Shown here in pieces: positions 46,017 to 54,197 of a stretch of DNA of 64,000 nt. Every line of letters starts with the position of its first letter. Within the stretch, counting starts at the first letter, position 1. Below the pieces are notes generated by a model. The model saw nothing but the letters and a program-made list of their open reading frames with translations. It had not been told where the DNA came from and did not search any database. The position numbers and the translations under genes were made by a program. This DNA comes from JAUWVG01 sp964633715 (GTDB taxonomy: Bacteria; Acidobacteriota; Aminicenantia; Aminicenantales; Aminicenantaceae): positions 1 through 64,000 of the forward strand of contig CAZWHQ010000011.1 of the NCBI GenBank assembly GCA_964633715.1, given 5' to 3'.

Positions 46017-47069
46017 ATGAAGAAACTTTTAATTAAAACCACTGCTGGTGTCCTCCTTGTATGTTTTGCTCTGTCATCATGCATGGACAGACGGACTTTT
46101 GCCAAAGAAGACAACCTGAACGACTTCTTCCATAAAAGGGATGTGACCATTGCGATAACCGACTCAGGGCTTGGTGGATTATCCATCCTGGCTGAAGCCG
46201 CAGAGAGGATGAAAAAAAATAAGATCTTCAGTTTTGTTCATTTTATCTTCTTTAATTCCCTTTTCTCTGAGGAGGGAGGGTACAACAGTTTAACCACCCA
46301 AAAGGAAAAAGTCCTCATCTTCGACAGCGCATTAAAAAGCCTTGTGGAGAACTACAGTCCAGACCTCATTCTGATAGGATGCAACACTCTTTCCGTGCTG
46401 TACGATAAAACCCCCTTCTCCCAGCAAACTCGTGTTTCGCGTGTCCCACGTGTTCCGGTTGTAGGGATCATCGAGTCAGGAATAGAGCTCGTCGCCAAAA
46501 ACCTGAAATCTCGACCCGAAGCCCAAGTCATTCTGTTTGCCACACAGACAACCATAGAGGAGGGGGCGCATAAGAAAGGGCTAATAGAAATTGGATTTCT
46601 CGGGGAAAGAATTGTTACTCAAGCCTGTCCCGAACTTGTACAGTATATTGAAAAAGGACCGACCAGTGAAGAAACAGAAATGCTCATTTTTGCCTATGCG
46701 GATGAAGCTCTGCAGAAGCTGAACAACTCCCACACTCCCCTTTTTGTCAGCTTCAACTGCACTCATTACGGATACTCCCTTGATCTTTGGAAGAGGGCAT
46801 TCCAGAGCCTGGGAAGAACTCCCGAAGCTTTCCTCAATCCAAACTCGAGTTTGACTCACTTTCTTTTTAGGCCGGACCTGAAGGACCGGGCGAAAAAAAC
46901 CGAGGTCTCCACACACGTGGTTTCCATGGTGGAGATTGGAGAAAAAGAAATGAAGTCCATTGGACAGTGGCTTTTTGACTTATCCCCAGAGACAGCAGAA
47001 GCCCTGCAAAATTATGAGCATAAAGAAAATCTGTTTACGTGGAAAGAGTTTGTCACGACAGAAAGATAA
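46017..47069 (+). CDS. lipoprotein form of glutamate racemase (MurI-like)
   Basis: A 350-residue protein. The ATG at 46017 is preferred to the frame start at 45927 because it opens a lipoprotein signal: MKKLLIKTTAGVLLVCFALS, lipobox LSSC, C22. The body is a glutamate-racemase domain: AITDSGLGGLS (catalytic-pocket Asp), IGCNTLS (first catalytic Cys) and FNCTHYGY (second catalytic Cys plus His). Cytoplasmic MurI makes D-glutamate for peptidoglycan, so an exported, lipid-anchored copy with an intact active site is unexpected. It converges on purM with 10 bp between. Confidence 0.78.
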   Translation: MKKLLIKTTAGVLLVCFALSSCMDRRTFAKEDNLNDFFHKRDVTIAITDSGLGGLSILAEAAERMKKNKIFSFVHFIFFNSLFSEEGGYNSLTTQKEKVLIFDSALKSLVENYSPDLILIGCNTLSVLYDKTPFSQQTRVSRVPRVPVVGIIESGIELVAKNLKSRPEAQVILFATQTTIEEGAHKKGLIEIGFLGERIVTQACPELVQYIEKGPTSEETEMLIFAYADEALQKLNNSHTPLFVSFNCTHYGYSLDLWKRAFQSLGRTPEAFLNPNSSLTHFLFRPDLKDRAKKTEVSTHVVSMVEIGEKEMKSIGQWLFDLSPETAEALQNYEHKENLFTWKEFVTTER

Positions 47070-47079
47070 ACAAGAGGCT

Positions 47080-48084
47080 CTAATCCAGAATTCTTACACC
47101 AAATTTTCCTCTGACGACTTTACCGATAATCCAGGCTTTCTGACCGAGTTTATCCAGAATCCGGATAGATTTTGCCGCATTTTTGGGACTTACAACAAGT
47201 GTCATTCCTACGCCCATATTGAAGGTGTGGAACATTTCCAAGTCTTCTACGTTTCCTTGAGTTTGAATTTTTTTGAACAAGGAAAGAATGGGCCATGTGC
47301 CCCTATTTATTTCTGCTGAAAGTCCTTGAGGAAGAGAACGGGGGATATTGTCGTAGAAACCACCCCCAGTAATATGAGCCATGGCTTTTATAGGCACTTT
47401 ATTGATGAGATAAAGGATGTTTCGGGCATAAATCCGGGTTGGTTTTAACAATTCCAAACCCAATTTTCCTTTTAGCTCATTCCGGCTGAAGATCTTTCGA
47501 ACAAGGGAATAGCCGTTGCTGTGACAGCCGCTGGAGGCAAGGCCAATCACCAAATCCCCCAGACGGCAGTTTGAACCGTCGATCATTTTTTCTTGGCTGA
47601 CTGATCCCACACAGAAACCTGCCAAATCCAGTTTGTCCTTTGTGTACATACCCGGAAGTTCTGCAGTTTCTCCCCCAATCAGAGCACATCCGGCCTCCTT
47701 GCATCCTTTTGTGATGCCTTTCATTAGGGTATAGAGTTTTTTGCTGTCGAGCTTCCCGCATGCTATGTAGTCGAGAAAAAAGAGCGGTTCGGCGCCTACA
47801 ACAACGACATCATCCGCACACATGGCCACAAGGTCCATACCTACTGTGTCATATTTTTCGAGAAGATCTGCAAGCAGCAGTTTTGTCCCTACGCCATCTG
47901 TGGCTGAAACCAAGACGGGTTTTTGGAGTCTGCTGAGACGGGGCTTAAACAGGCCGCTAAATCCCCCTAATCGGCCGAGGACTTCAGGTCGTTCAGTTTT
48001 TTTAAGGAGGGGTTTGATCTTTTTTATAAAAAACTCGGCCTCATCGATATTGACTCCGGCTTTTTTGTAGGTCAAAGGGGTCAT
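47080..48084 (-). CDS. purM: phosphoribosylformylglycinamidine cyclo-ligase
   Basis: A 334-residue PurM (AIR synthetase), forming aminoimidazole ribotide in purine synthesis with ATP. The start TYKKAGVNIDEAE, the VSATDGVGTKLLLA and GMDLVAMCADDVVVVGAEPLFFLDY motifs, the GCKEAGCALIGGETAELPGMY segment and the HITGGGFYDNIPR end all fit. It is a single gene here, not next to other pur genes. I see no purine riboswitch in the short upstream region. Confidence 0.94.
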   Translation of the reverse strand: MTPLTYKKAGVNIDEAEFFIKKIKPLLKKTERPEVLGRLGGFSGLFKPRLSRLQKPVLVSATDGVGTKLLLADLLEKYDTVGMDLVAMCADDVVVVGAEPLFFLDYIACGKLDSKKLYTLMKGITKGCKEAGCALIGGETAELPGMYTKDKLDLAGFCVGSVSQEKMIDGSNCRLGDLVIGLASSGCHSNGYSLVRKIFSRNELKGKLGLELLKPTRIYARNILYLINKVPIKAMAHITGGGFYDNIPRSLPQGLSAEINRGTWPILSLFKKIQTQGNVEDLEMFHTFNMGVGMTLVVSPKNAAKSIRILDKLGQKAWIIGKVVRGKFGVRILD

Positions 48085-48144
48085 AAAATCTCCATTCTTT
48101 GGGTAAATCAGTTATAACAAAAATTGGAAAAAATGTGAACTTGA

Positions 48145-48173
48145 TGTAACCTTTTATCAAGAAATAAGTCTAT
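48145..48173 (+). promoter_or_regulatory. candidate ECF-type promoter of the second sigma operon
   Basis: TGTAACC (48145-48151), 16 bases, then GTCTAT (48168-48173). The AAC core of the -35 and the GTC of the -10 are typical of ECF promoters, and the position (about 40 bases before the sigma gene ATG) is right for self-control. The first ten bases after the AAC resemble the site upstream of the other ECF gene (19661-19689). Confidence 0.5.
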
Positions 48174-48217
48174 ATTTTTGAAATGACACAAATTTTCGGC
48201 AATGAAGAGTATCAGCA

Positions 48218-48766
48218 ATGACCGATATTCAAATGATGGAAGACGTGAGAGACGGCAAAGTCGAAAGGCTCGCCGTTCTTTTCGAACGGCATCATGTGCC
48301 GCTATTTAACTTCTTCCTGCGTCTGACCGGCAGCCAAAACATCAGCGAAGACCTAGTTCAGGATGTTTTTTACCGCATCCTCCATTACCGTCACACATAT
48401 AAAGGGCAGAGCAAATTCACGACCTGGATGTACCAAATCGCCCGCAACACTCATATCGATTATCTGAGGGAAAAAAAGGAGGAGCTTCCGCTCGATGATT
48501 TGTGGACTGAATCTTTCAGCACTGAGCTTTCTCCTGATGAAAGGCTAGAGCAGGGACAGGACGCCATTTTGATGAGGGAAGCCCTGGCCAAGCTCCCTCT
48601 GAAAAAGCGGGAAGTGTTGATCCTCAGCCGATACCAGAATATGAAGTACAAAGAAATCGCCGAGCTCCTTGGGTGTAAAATTGGTACAGTTAAAGCCCAT
48701 GTTCACCGGGCCATCAAGGATTTAGGCAAAATATATTTTGAACTTTCTGGAGGTATAGTCTCATGA
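48218..48766 (+). CDS. ECF-type RNA polymerase sigma factor
   Basis: A 182-residue ECF sigma factor: region 2 from VAV-type start ERHHVPLFNFFLRLTG through LVQDVFYRILHYRHTYKGQ and the WMYQIARNTHIDYLREKK end, and region 4 with LPLKKREVLILSRYQNMKYKEI and the helix-turn-helix AELLGCKIGTVKAHVHRA. It overlaps the anti-sigma gene by four bases (ATGA). The order sigma, anti-sigma, DUF4097-like proteins repeats the arrangement at 17-20 kb on the other strand, in a distinct sequence group. Confidence 0.92.
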   Translation: MTDIQMMEDVRDGKVERLAVLFERHHVPLFNFFLRLTGSQNISEDLVQDVFYRILHYRHTYKGQSKFTTWMYQIARNTHIDYLREKKEELPLDDLWTESFSTELSPDERLEQGQDAILMREALAKLPLKKREVLILSRYQNMKYKEIAELLGCKIGTVKAHVHRAIKDLGKIYFELSGGIVS

Positions 48767-49581
48767 CATGCCAAGACATAAAAGAAAAATTTCCCGACTA
48801 TCTCATCGGCGACTTAAGCCAAGAAGAGAAGGCACAGATGCAGAGCCATATCGCAGCCTGCCCTGCCTGTAGAGAAGAGCTGGAGAGCCTGAGTGCGATT
48901 TGGACCAAACTCGGTGTCCTGCCGGAAGTACAGCCCAATAACACAATACGTACACGGTTTTATTCTATGCTCGAAGACTACAAAAATGATTTGGGCGAAG
49001 AAAAGCGTAAAAACCGTATTTTTGAGCAACTCAAAGACCGGTTTAAACCTGTTTGGACAGGACGTCCCGCTTTTCAACTTTCTTTTTCCCTTTTTTTTGT
49101 CTTTGTGGGATTGATCATGGGATATATTATCACTGGAAACCGAGGCCAGCCCGCTGAAATCAGCGATCTCCGACAGGAGGTGCAGAGCATGAGGCAAACC
49201 CTTGCTGTCTCCCTCCTCGATCAATCATCTGCCAGTGAACGCCTCAGGGGAGTCAATCTCAGCGTGAATACGGAAAAGCCCGATTCTGGTCTCATCGAAG
49301 CTCTGCTCAACACATTAAACACAGATCCCAATGTGAATGTCCGGCTGGCCGCAGTGGACGCGCTCTATCTCTTCTATGATTTTCCTCAAGTCAAAGAAGG
49401 CATCGCCCAAACACTGAACACCCAAGAGTCACCTCTCGTCCAAGTGGCTCTTATTGACCTTATCGTCGATGTGCGTGAGCGGCGTGCCATTGAGTCTCTG
49501 AAAAATCTCATGCAGACAAAAACTCTCCATCCTGACGTCAGACAGCATGCAGAGTTAGGCTTGAAAAAAATAGGGATGTAG
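48763..49581 (+). CDS. anti-sigma factor with zinc finger and extracytoplasmic HEAT repeats
   Basis: A 272-residue single-pass protein. The N-terminal zinc finger (HIAACPACREEL, about 29-40) should bind the sigma factor. One membrane segment (about 110-125, LFFVFVGLIMGYIITG) leads to an extracytoplasmic part holding a short coiled coil and then two to three HEAT-like repeats (NVNVRLAAVDALYLFYDFPQV and similar, about 185-270). The HEAT tail is an uncommon sensor domain for this family, suggesting signal detection by protein contact. It overlaps the sigma stop by four bases and is followed 10 bases later by a secreted protein gene. Confidence 0.85.
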   Translation: MTCQDIKEKFPDYLIGDLSQEEKAQMQSHIAACPACREELESLSAIWTKLGVLPEVQPNNTIRTRFYSMLEDYKNDLGEEKRKNRIFEQLKDRFKPVWTGRPAFQLSFSLFFVFVGLIMGYIITGNRGQPAEISDLRQEVQSMRQTLAVSLLDQSSASERLRGVNLSVNTEKPDSGLIEALLNTLNTDPNVNVRLAAVDALYLFYDFPQVKEGIAQTLNTQESPLVQVALIDLIVDVRERRAIESLKNLMQTKTLHPDVRQHAELGLKKIGM

Positions 49582-49591
49582 GAAGAAACCC

Positions 49592-50209
49592 ATGAAAAAA
49601 TCCATTTTTATCTTATTGTGTTTGACAGTAGCTATCTGCATTTTCGCCTCAACAGAATATAAGATACAAGAAAGCGAAGACATCCAGAAAACTCTTAAAT
49701 TCCAGGATCTCTCCAAGGCAAAAGAGGTTATTGTGGACAACATTTTTGGGTATATCCATGTCGAAGGGACATCAGCCAATGATGTGCATCTGCAGGTTCG
49801 CAAAACCATAAAAGCACGCACAAGCGACAGGTTGAAAAAGGCCAAAGAAGAAGTGACTCTTGACATTACAGAAGACGGCAACACCATTGATCTCTATGTC
49901 AACGGCCCTTTCCGGCTCACAGAAGAAGAGAGGAGAAAACGAGGATGGCGCGATTCCGGTAGCGGCGATGTTAAAATCCATTTCCAGCCCGATCTTTCGG
50001 CCGATTTCTGGCTCAAAACCTTCACAGGCGACGCCTTTTCAGATTTTCCCGTGTCCTACCTTCCTTCCAAACCCGGAAAGGAATACCGCGAAAAAGGGAA
50101 GTTTGTGTACAAATTCAGCGATATGACCGGTCTGCGCATCGGAAAAGGCGGGCCTGAAATCAAAATGGATACGATGACCGGTGACTTACTCATCGAAAAA
50201 TTTAAATAA
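49592..50209 (+). CDS. exported DUF4097-like protein (short)
   Basis: A 205-residue protein with a signal peptide (about 1-19). The rest resembles the edge strands of DUF4097-type proteins: VIVDNIFGYIHVEGTSANDV, a long charged middle, then a closing KMDTMTGDLLIEKF strand that matches the end of the next protein (KTMQGDILIRK). It is the third gene of the sigma operon, an AGGAAG ribosome site precedes it and the next ORF starts 17 bases later. Function unknown. Confidence 0.75.
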   Translation: MKKSIFILLCLTVAICIFASTEYKIQESEDIQKTLKFQDLSKAKEVIVDNIFGYIHVEGTSANDVHLQVRKTIKARTSDRLKKAKEEVTLDITEDGNTIDLYVNGPFRLTEEERRKRGWRDSGSGDVKIHFQPDLSADFWLKTFTGDAFSDFPVSYLPSKPGKEYREKGKFVYKFSDMTGLRIGKGGPEIKMDTMTGDLLIEKFK

Positions 50210-50226
50210 TCCAATAGGAGGATACA

Positions 50227-51120
50227 ATGAAAAAATATGCAAGAATTTTGACAGTGGCCGCAGTTCTGCTCTTTGCGGGAACTTCAAACTTTGCTCAGGA
50301 ATTGGGCTCGGATAAAGTCACGGTTCCTTTCAGCAATCCGGGAAAAGCGGGTTATATCGAAGCACGTGTCCAAAGAGGCAGCATTACAGTCAAAGGTTAT
50401 AATGGAACTGAAGTCATAATTGAGGCGATCCTGCGCGAATCCAAGATCGAAACATTTAGAGGAGACATGGCGGATAGAGTTAAAGACATGATTGGAACCG
50501 CACAAAAAAAGGAAGACAAAAGCGATAAAACCGCAGGATTAAAGAAGCTCTCTCTTCCCGGAAGCACAGGACTGGTCGTCGAAGAGGAAGACAACCGGAT
50601 GGAAATCCATACCAGTGCTTTAAAGAACTCCGTAGATCTTATAATTCAAGTCCCCTTCTCCACATCCATGGACCTGTCTTCTTTGATGGGGGGGAAAATC
50701 GAAGTCGACAATGTAAAAGGAGAAATCGAAGTCAGCAATATGAACGGCGCTATAAAGCTTTCGTCGGTGTCTGGCACCGTCTTGGCCAATTCCATGAGCG
50801 GAGGAATCGAAGTGACTTTTGCAGAAGTCGATCCGGACAAACCTATGTCCTTCAGCACAATGACCGGGGACATAGATCTGACTCTTCCTGCCAGCACTAA
50901 AGCCAATTTCAAGTTGAAAAGTGACTTCGGAGAGATCTACAGCGATTTTGAGATCGAAATGAGCCGTGCACCACAAACAGTGGAGACAGAACCTGAAGCA
51001 GAAGAAGGCCGGTACAGAATTGCCTTCGACAAATACTATCTCGGATCGATTAACGGGGGCGGACCTGAGTTTGTCATCAAGACAATGCAAGGTGACATCT
51101 TGATCAGAAAGGCAAAATAG
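50227..51120 (+). CDS. exported DUF4097-type protein
   Basis: A 297-residue protein with a TAGGAGG ribosome site and a signal peptide (cleavage near NFAQE). It has the same beta-strand repeats as the protein at 17289: VKGEIEVSNMNGAIKLSSVSGTV, SMSGGIEVTFAEV, TMTGDIDLTLPAS, and the family end with GGPEFVIKTMQGDILIR. It is the last gene of the operon, closed by a strong terminator. The pairing with an ECF module at both loci suggests that these proteins are sensed or induced during envelope stress (inference). Confidence 0.85.
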   Translation: MKKYARILTVAAVLLFAGTSNFAQELGSDKVTVPFSNPGKAGYIEARVQRGSITVKGYNGTEVIIEAILRESKIETFRGDMADRVKDMIGTAQKKEDKSDKTAGLKKLSLPGSTGLVVEEEDNRMEIHTSALKNSVDLIIQVPFSTSMDLSSLMGGKIEVDNVKGEIEVSNMNGAIKLSSVSGTVLANSMSGGIEVTFAEVDPDKPMSFSTMTGDIDLTLPASTKANFKLKSDFGEIYSDFEIEMSRAPQTVETEPEAEEGRYRIAFDKYYLGSINGGGPEFVIKTMQGDILIRKAK

Positions 51121-51146
51121 TCTCGCAAACAATATCGAATCTGAAT

Positions 51147-51172
51147 AAAAGGCCCTCTTCGGAGGGCCTTTT
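51147..51172. terminator. bidirectional rho-independent terminator
   Basis: An 11-base-pair stem (AAAAGGCCCTC, 51147-51157) with a TTCG tetraloop (51158-51161) and GAGGGCCTTTT (51162-51172), flanked by T-rich tracts. It serves the sigma operon on the plus strand and, through its A-rich left flank, also the minus-strand gene whose stop codon lies at 51172-51174. Confidence 0.92.
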
Positions 51173-52281
51173 TATTTTTTGAAGGTTTCGTGTTGGAGGG
51201 TAGCGCGTTTTATCCTGTTCTCCTGGGGAAAAACCCCGATTCCCGCACCATCAGGCACACGGATCGTACCTTCTTCTGTGATATCAATCTGAGGTTCAAT
51301 CAAATCTAAAGAGTAATACCTCTTACTTGCTGACAGGTCGTTGGGAAAGTTGAAGTTGGAGAGAGAGGCCAAGTGGAGATTGTGTGCACGGCCTATCCCT
51401 GATTCCAGCATTCCTCCACACCAGACTGGGATAGACTTCTCTTCACAAAAATCATGAATTTTCCGCGCCTCAATAATTCCACTCACGCGTCCTACCTTAA
51501 TATTTATAATCCTGCAGCTCCCCATCTCAAGAGCTTTACGTACAGTTTCCACCGAGACCGCGCTTTCATCCAGACAAATGGCCGTCTTCATTTCCGCCTG
51601 CAGGCGGCTGTGATCCCAAAGATCATAGGCAGGAAAAGGTTGTTCAAGCATGAGAAGATCAAATTCATCGAGCTCTTTCAACAATTCCTTATCTTTGAGC
51701 GAATACGCCCCGTTGGCATCGACCTGGAGAAGAATATCCGGAAAACTTTTTCTTATGGCCCGGCAGACATCCACATCCCAGCCTGGTTTGATCTTGATTT
51801 TAATTCTCGGATACCCTTCCAGCAAAAAAGCCTCAATCCTATTAAGCAGCTCGTCGACCGTATCCTGAATTCCAACGCTGACCCCAGAAAGAACCTCTTT
51901 CTTTACTCCGTTATAAATATGCCAAAGAGGCAAATTATTCCCTTTTGCCAAAAGGTCCCACAGCGCGAGTTCCATCCCGGCTTTAGCCATAGGATGCCCA
52001 TTGTATTTTTGCACACGATTATAAAAATCCTGAGGATCGGTCTTTGAAAAATCCAGGACTAGGGGAACAAGGTACTCTTTAAGAATCATCCAGGCTGTAG
52101 ATGTTGTCTCATAGCTGTAAAAAGGACTTCTGTCGGCCACGACCTCTCCATAGCCGCACAGACCATCAGCATACACCCTGACGAGAATAAATGTCCGGCT
52201 TTCCTCCCGTCCAAAACTTGTTTCAAAATAGTGGACATAAGGAAGTTCCAGAAGCGAAAGTTCAATCCTATCGATCTTCAT
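51172..52281 (-). CDS. menC: o-succinylbenzoate synthase / N-acylamino acid racemase (enolase superfamily)
   Basis: A 369-residue enolase-superfamily enzyme. The acid/base and metal residues fit the OSBS/NSAR subgroup: KxK in the KIKIKPGWD strand (K161/K163/K165), metal ligands D188 (QVDANG), E213 (LEQPF) and D238 (CLDES), and the second base K262 (IKVGR). The KIKPGWDV sequence is typical of NSAR/OSBS enzymes that racemise N-acylamino acids. No other menaquinone genes are nearby, so the racemase role is as likely as MenC. Start ATG 52281; the glycosyltransferase gene ends 2 bases upstream. Confidence 0.85.
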   Translation of the reverse strand: MKIDRIELSLLELPYVHYFETSFGREESRTFILVRVYADGLCGYGEVVADRSPFYSYETTSTAWMILKEYLVPLVLDFSKTDPQDFYNRVQKYNGHPMAKAGMELALWDLLAKGNNLPLWHIYNGVKKEVLSGVSVGIQDTVDELLNRIEAFLLEGYPRIKIKIKPGWDVDVCRAIRKSFPDILLQVDANGAYSLKDKELLKELDEFDLLMLEQPFPAYDLWDHSRLQAEMKTAICLDESAVSVETVRKALEMGSCRIINIKVGRVSGIIEARKIHDFCEEKSIPVWCGGMLESGIGRAHNLHLASLSNFNFPNDLSASKRYYSLDLIEPQIDITEEGTIRVPDGAGIGVFPQENRIKRATLQHETFKK

Positions 52282-52283
52282 TT

Positions 52284-53405
52284 TTATGTGTTCATCTCAG
52301 GAAAATTGACATTCTTACCTTTCGCTAATCTTATGTAAATCTCTAGAATCTTATTGGCCATGGATTCAGAGGAAAATTTCTGGTGTACAACTTCACACCC
52401 CAATTTTCCAAATTTTAAGGAGAGCGAAGGATTTGCGTAAAGCTTGAGGATTGCCTCGGCCAATGCTTTGGGCTGCCGTGGAGGAACAAGCAGACCTGTC
52501 TTTCCATCGACCACAACTTCAGGAATTCCTCCAACATTTGTTGCGACGACTGGAAGAGAGTACACCATTGCGTCCATGATACTGCTCCCCATGCCTTCAA
52601 GGTGGGAGGAAAGAACAAAAAGGTCCAATGAGGATAATATTTTTGGAACATCTGCTCGGAATCCCAGGAAAAAGACCATGTCATCAACATGGATATCCTT
52701 CGCCTGCCTGGTTAGTTCGGTTAAAAGCGGTCCTTCCCCCACTATGATGATTTTAATATTAGGGGCCTTATATTTTAGTATTTTTGCTGCTTCGATCAAA
52801 TATTTGTGACCCTTGTGATCGACCAAATGAGCGACAATCCCGACAAGATAGTCATCTTGGGCAAAAGAAAACTCCCTCTGGAGATAATCAGATTTTTTTT
52901 TGTCTTCAAGGGACAGAAGATCGATCCCATCCGGAACGACATCGATAACTCGGGCATCCATACCACTTTCGATGAGCACCTTTTTGACTCCCGAAGAAAC
53001 GGCTATGATCGAATCTATGCCCTTTTTATATTTTCTCTGCGAAAAAGGATTTTTATTTAGAGAAAAATCCACCCGCCGAGAAATGACTCGTAAAGGGACT
53101 TTGGCTATGGACGCCGCATAGGAACCGGCTGATAGTGAATGAGCATCATGAAAATGGACCAAAACACAGTTTTTCCTCTTCATCACGCGGGCTAAATGGA
53201 ATGCGGCCATCAAATCAAATTCATTGCGTATCTTAATAGGAGTAACAGGGAGCTTGGCTTCAAGAGCTTTTTTATGTAATGGACCGCCCGGTTGGACCAC
53301 GAATTCCTGAGGATAACCTTTCTTCTGGATTTCCTTGGCCAGCAAAAGTGATTGTCTTTGGCCTCCCCTCCACTCCTTGCCCGCATCAACTTGGAAAAGC
53401 CTCAA
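52284..53405 (-). CDS. GT4-family (group 1) glycosyltransferase
   Basis: A 373-residue GT-B fold enzyme. The N-terminal acceptor domain contains GGQRQSLLLAKEI; the C-terminal nucleotide-sugar domain contains IIIVGEGPLLTEL and the ESSL-like HLEGMGSSIMDAMVYSLPVVATNVGGIPEVV with the EG...E donor motif. It adds a sugar to a lipid or glycan, probably for LPS or exopolysaccharide. It overlaps the start of the GT2 gene (53386-54168) by 20 bases and lies 2 bases upstream of the enolase gene, so the three form one transcription unit. Confidence 0.88.
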   Translation of the reverse strand: MRLFQVDAGKEWRGGQRQSLLLAKEIQKKGYPQEFVVQPGGPLHKKALEAKLPVTPIKIRNEFDLMAAFHLARVMKRKNCVLVHFHDAHSLSAGSYAASIAKVPLRVISRRVDFSLNKNPFSQRKYKKGIDSIIAVSSGVKKVLIESGMDARVIDVVPDGIDLLSLEDKKKSDYLQREFSFAQDDYLVGIVAHLVDHKGHKYLIEAAKILKYKAPNIKIIIVGEGPLLTELTRQAKDIHVDDMVFFLGFRADVPKILSSLDLFVLSSHLEGMGSSIMDAMVYSLPVVATNVGGIPEVVVDGKTGLLVPPRQPKALAEAILKLYANPSLSLKFGKLGCEVVHQKFSSESMANKILEIYIRLAKGKNVNFPEMNT

Positions 53406-54168
53406 TCCTTTCTCCTTTTTTCCAAATTTCTCTCAACTTGGCGTAACGGAGAAAGATGGAATATCCATGAAGGACAGACACGACAAATCCGGCAAATCCA
53501 TCCAATATACCGGCTTTTAAATAATATGACTTGATAAATCCAAAAATGGGATTTAAGACAAGCTTGGCCCATCCGCACTTTTTTTGTTCCGCATAAAGCT
53601 TTTGAGCAGCAAGATCGGAAAAAGCATTGATTTGGTCTATATGTTCATGGATATTTCTGTATGTATAGTGCAGAAGAGCACCTTTTAGACCCTTGACTTC
53701 CCCTTCGAGAACCAACCTTTCGTGAACAAATTCTCCTTCCCAATAGGCTTTGTCTTTTCGGAAGAGTCGCAGTTTTCTATCCGGGTACCAGACAGTGTGT
53801 TTTATCCATCTCCCGAGGTAATAAACCTTTCTGGGCATAGAAAATCCGTTTGACTCCGGTTCTTGTTCCCTTAAATGAAGAAGTTCTTCTTGGAGCTCAG
53901 GTGAAAGTCTCTCGTCTGCATCCAGGGAAAGGATCCAGGGAAAAGAGACTTTGCTGTTGGCAAAATTTTTCTGATCGGAATAATTTGTCCATTTTCGCTG
54001 AAAAACATTTTTTGTATATTTTTTCGCGATTTTGATAGTGTCATCGGTGCTGTATGAATCGACAACTATTATCTCTGCAGCAATATCCGCCACACTTTTC
54101 AGGGTAGGTTCAAGCCTGAGCTGCTCGTTGTGAGTTATAATGACAACAGAGATATCCATTGTTTTCAT
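53386..54168 (-). CDS. GT2-family glycosyltransferase (WaaE/KdtX-like)
   Basis: A 260-residue GT-A fold enzyme. The start SVVIITHNEQLRLEPTLKSV, the DXD-like SLDADERLSPEL and the HYTYRNIHEHIDQINAFSDLAA segment place it in the group of LPS core glucosyltransferases related to WaaE/KdtX. A C-terminal hydrophobic region (about 205-245) suggests membrane attachment. A second ATG at 54159 removes three residues and cannot be excluded. It is the first gene of the three-gene glycan unit. Confidence 0.88.
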   Translation of the reverse strand: MKTMDISVVIITHNEQLRLEPTLKSVADIAAEIIVVDSYSTDDTIKIAKKYTKNVFQRKWTNYSDQKNFANSKVSFPWILSLDADERLSPELQEELLHLREQEPESNGFSMPRKVYYLGRWIKHTVWYPDRKLRLFRKDKAYWEGEFVHERLVLEGEVKGLKGALLHYTYRNIHEHIDQINAFSDLAAQKLYAEQKKCGWAKLVLNPIFGFIKSYYLKAGILDGFAGFVVSVLHGYSIFLRYAKLREIWKKGERIEAFPS

Positions 54169-54197
54169 CTTATTACAAGAAATATTGAGGGGTCAAG

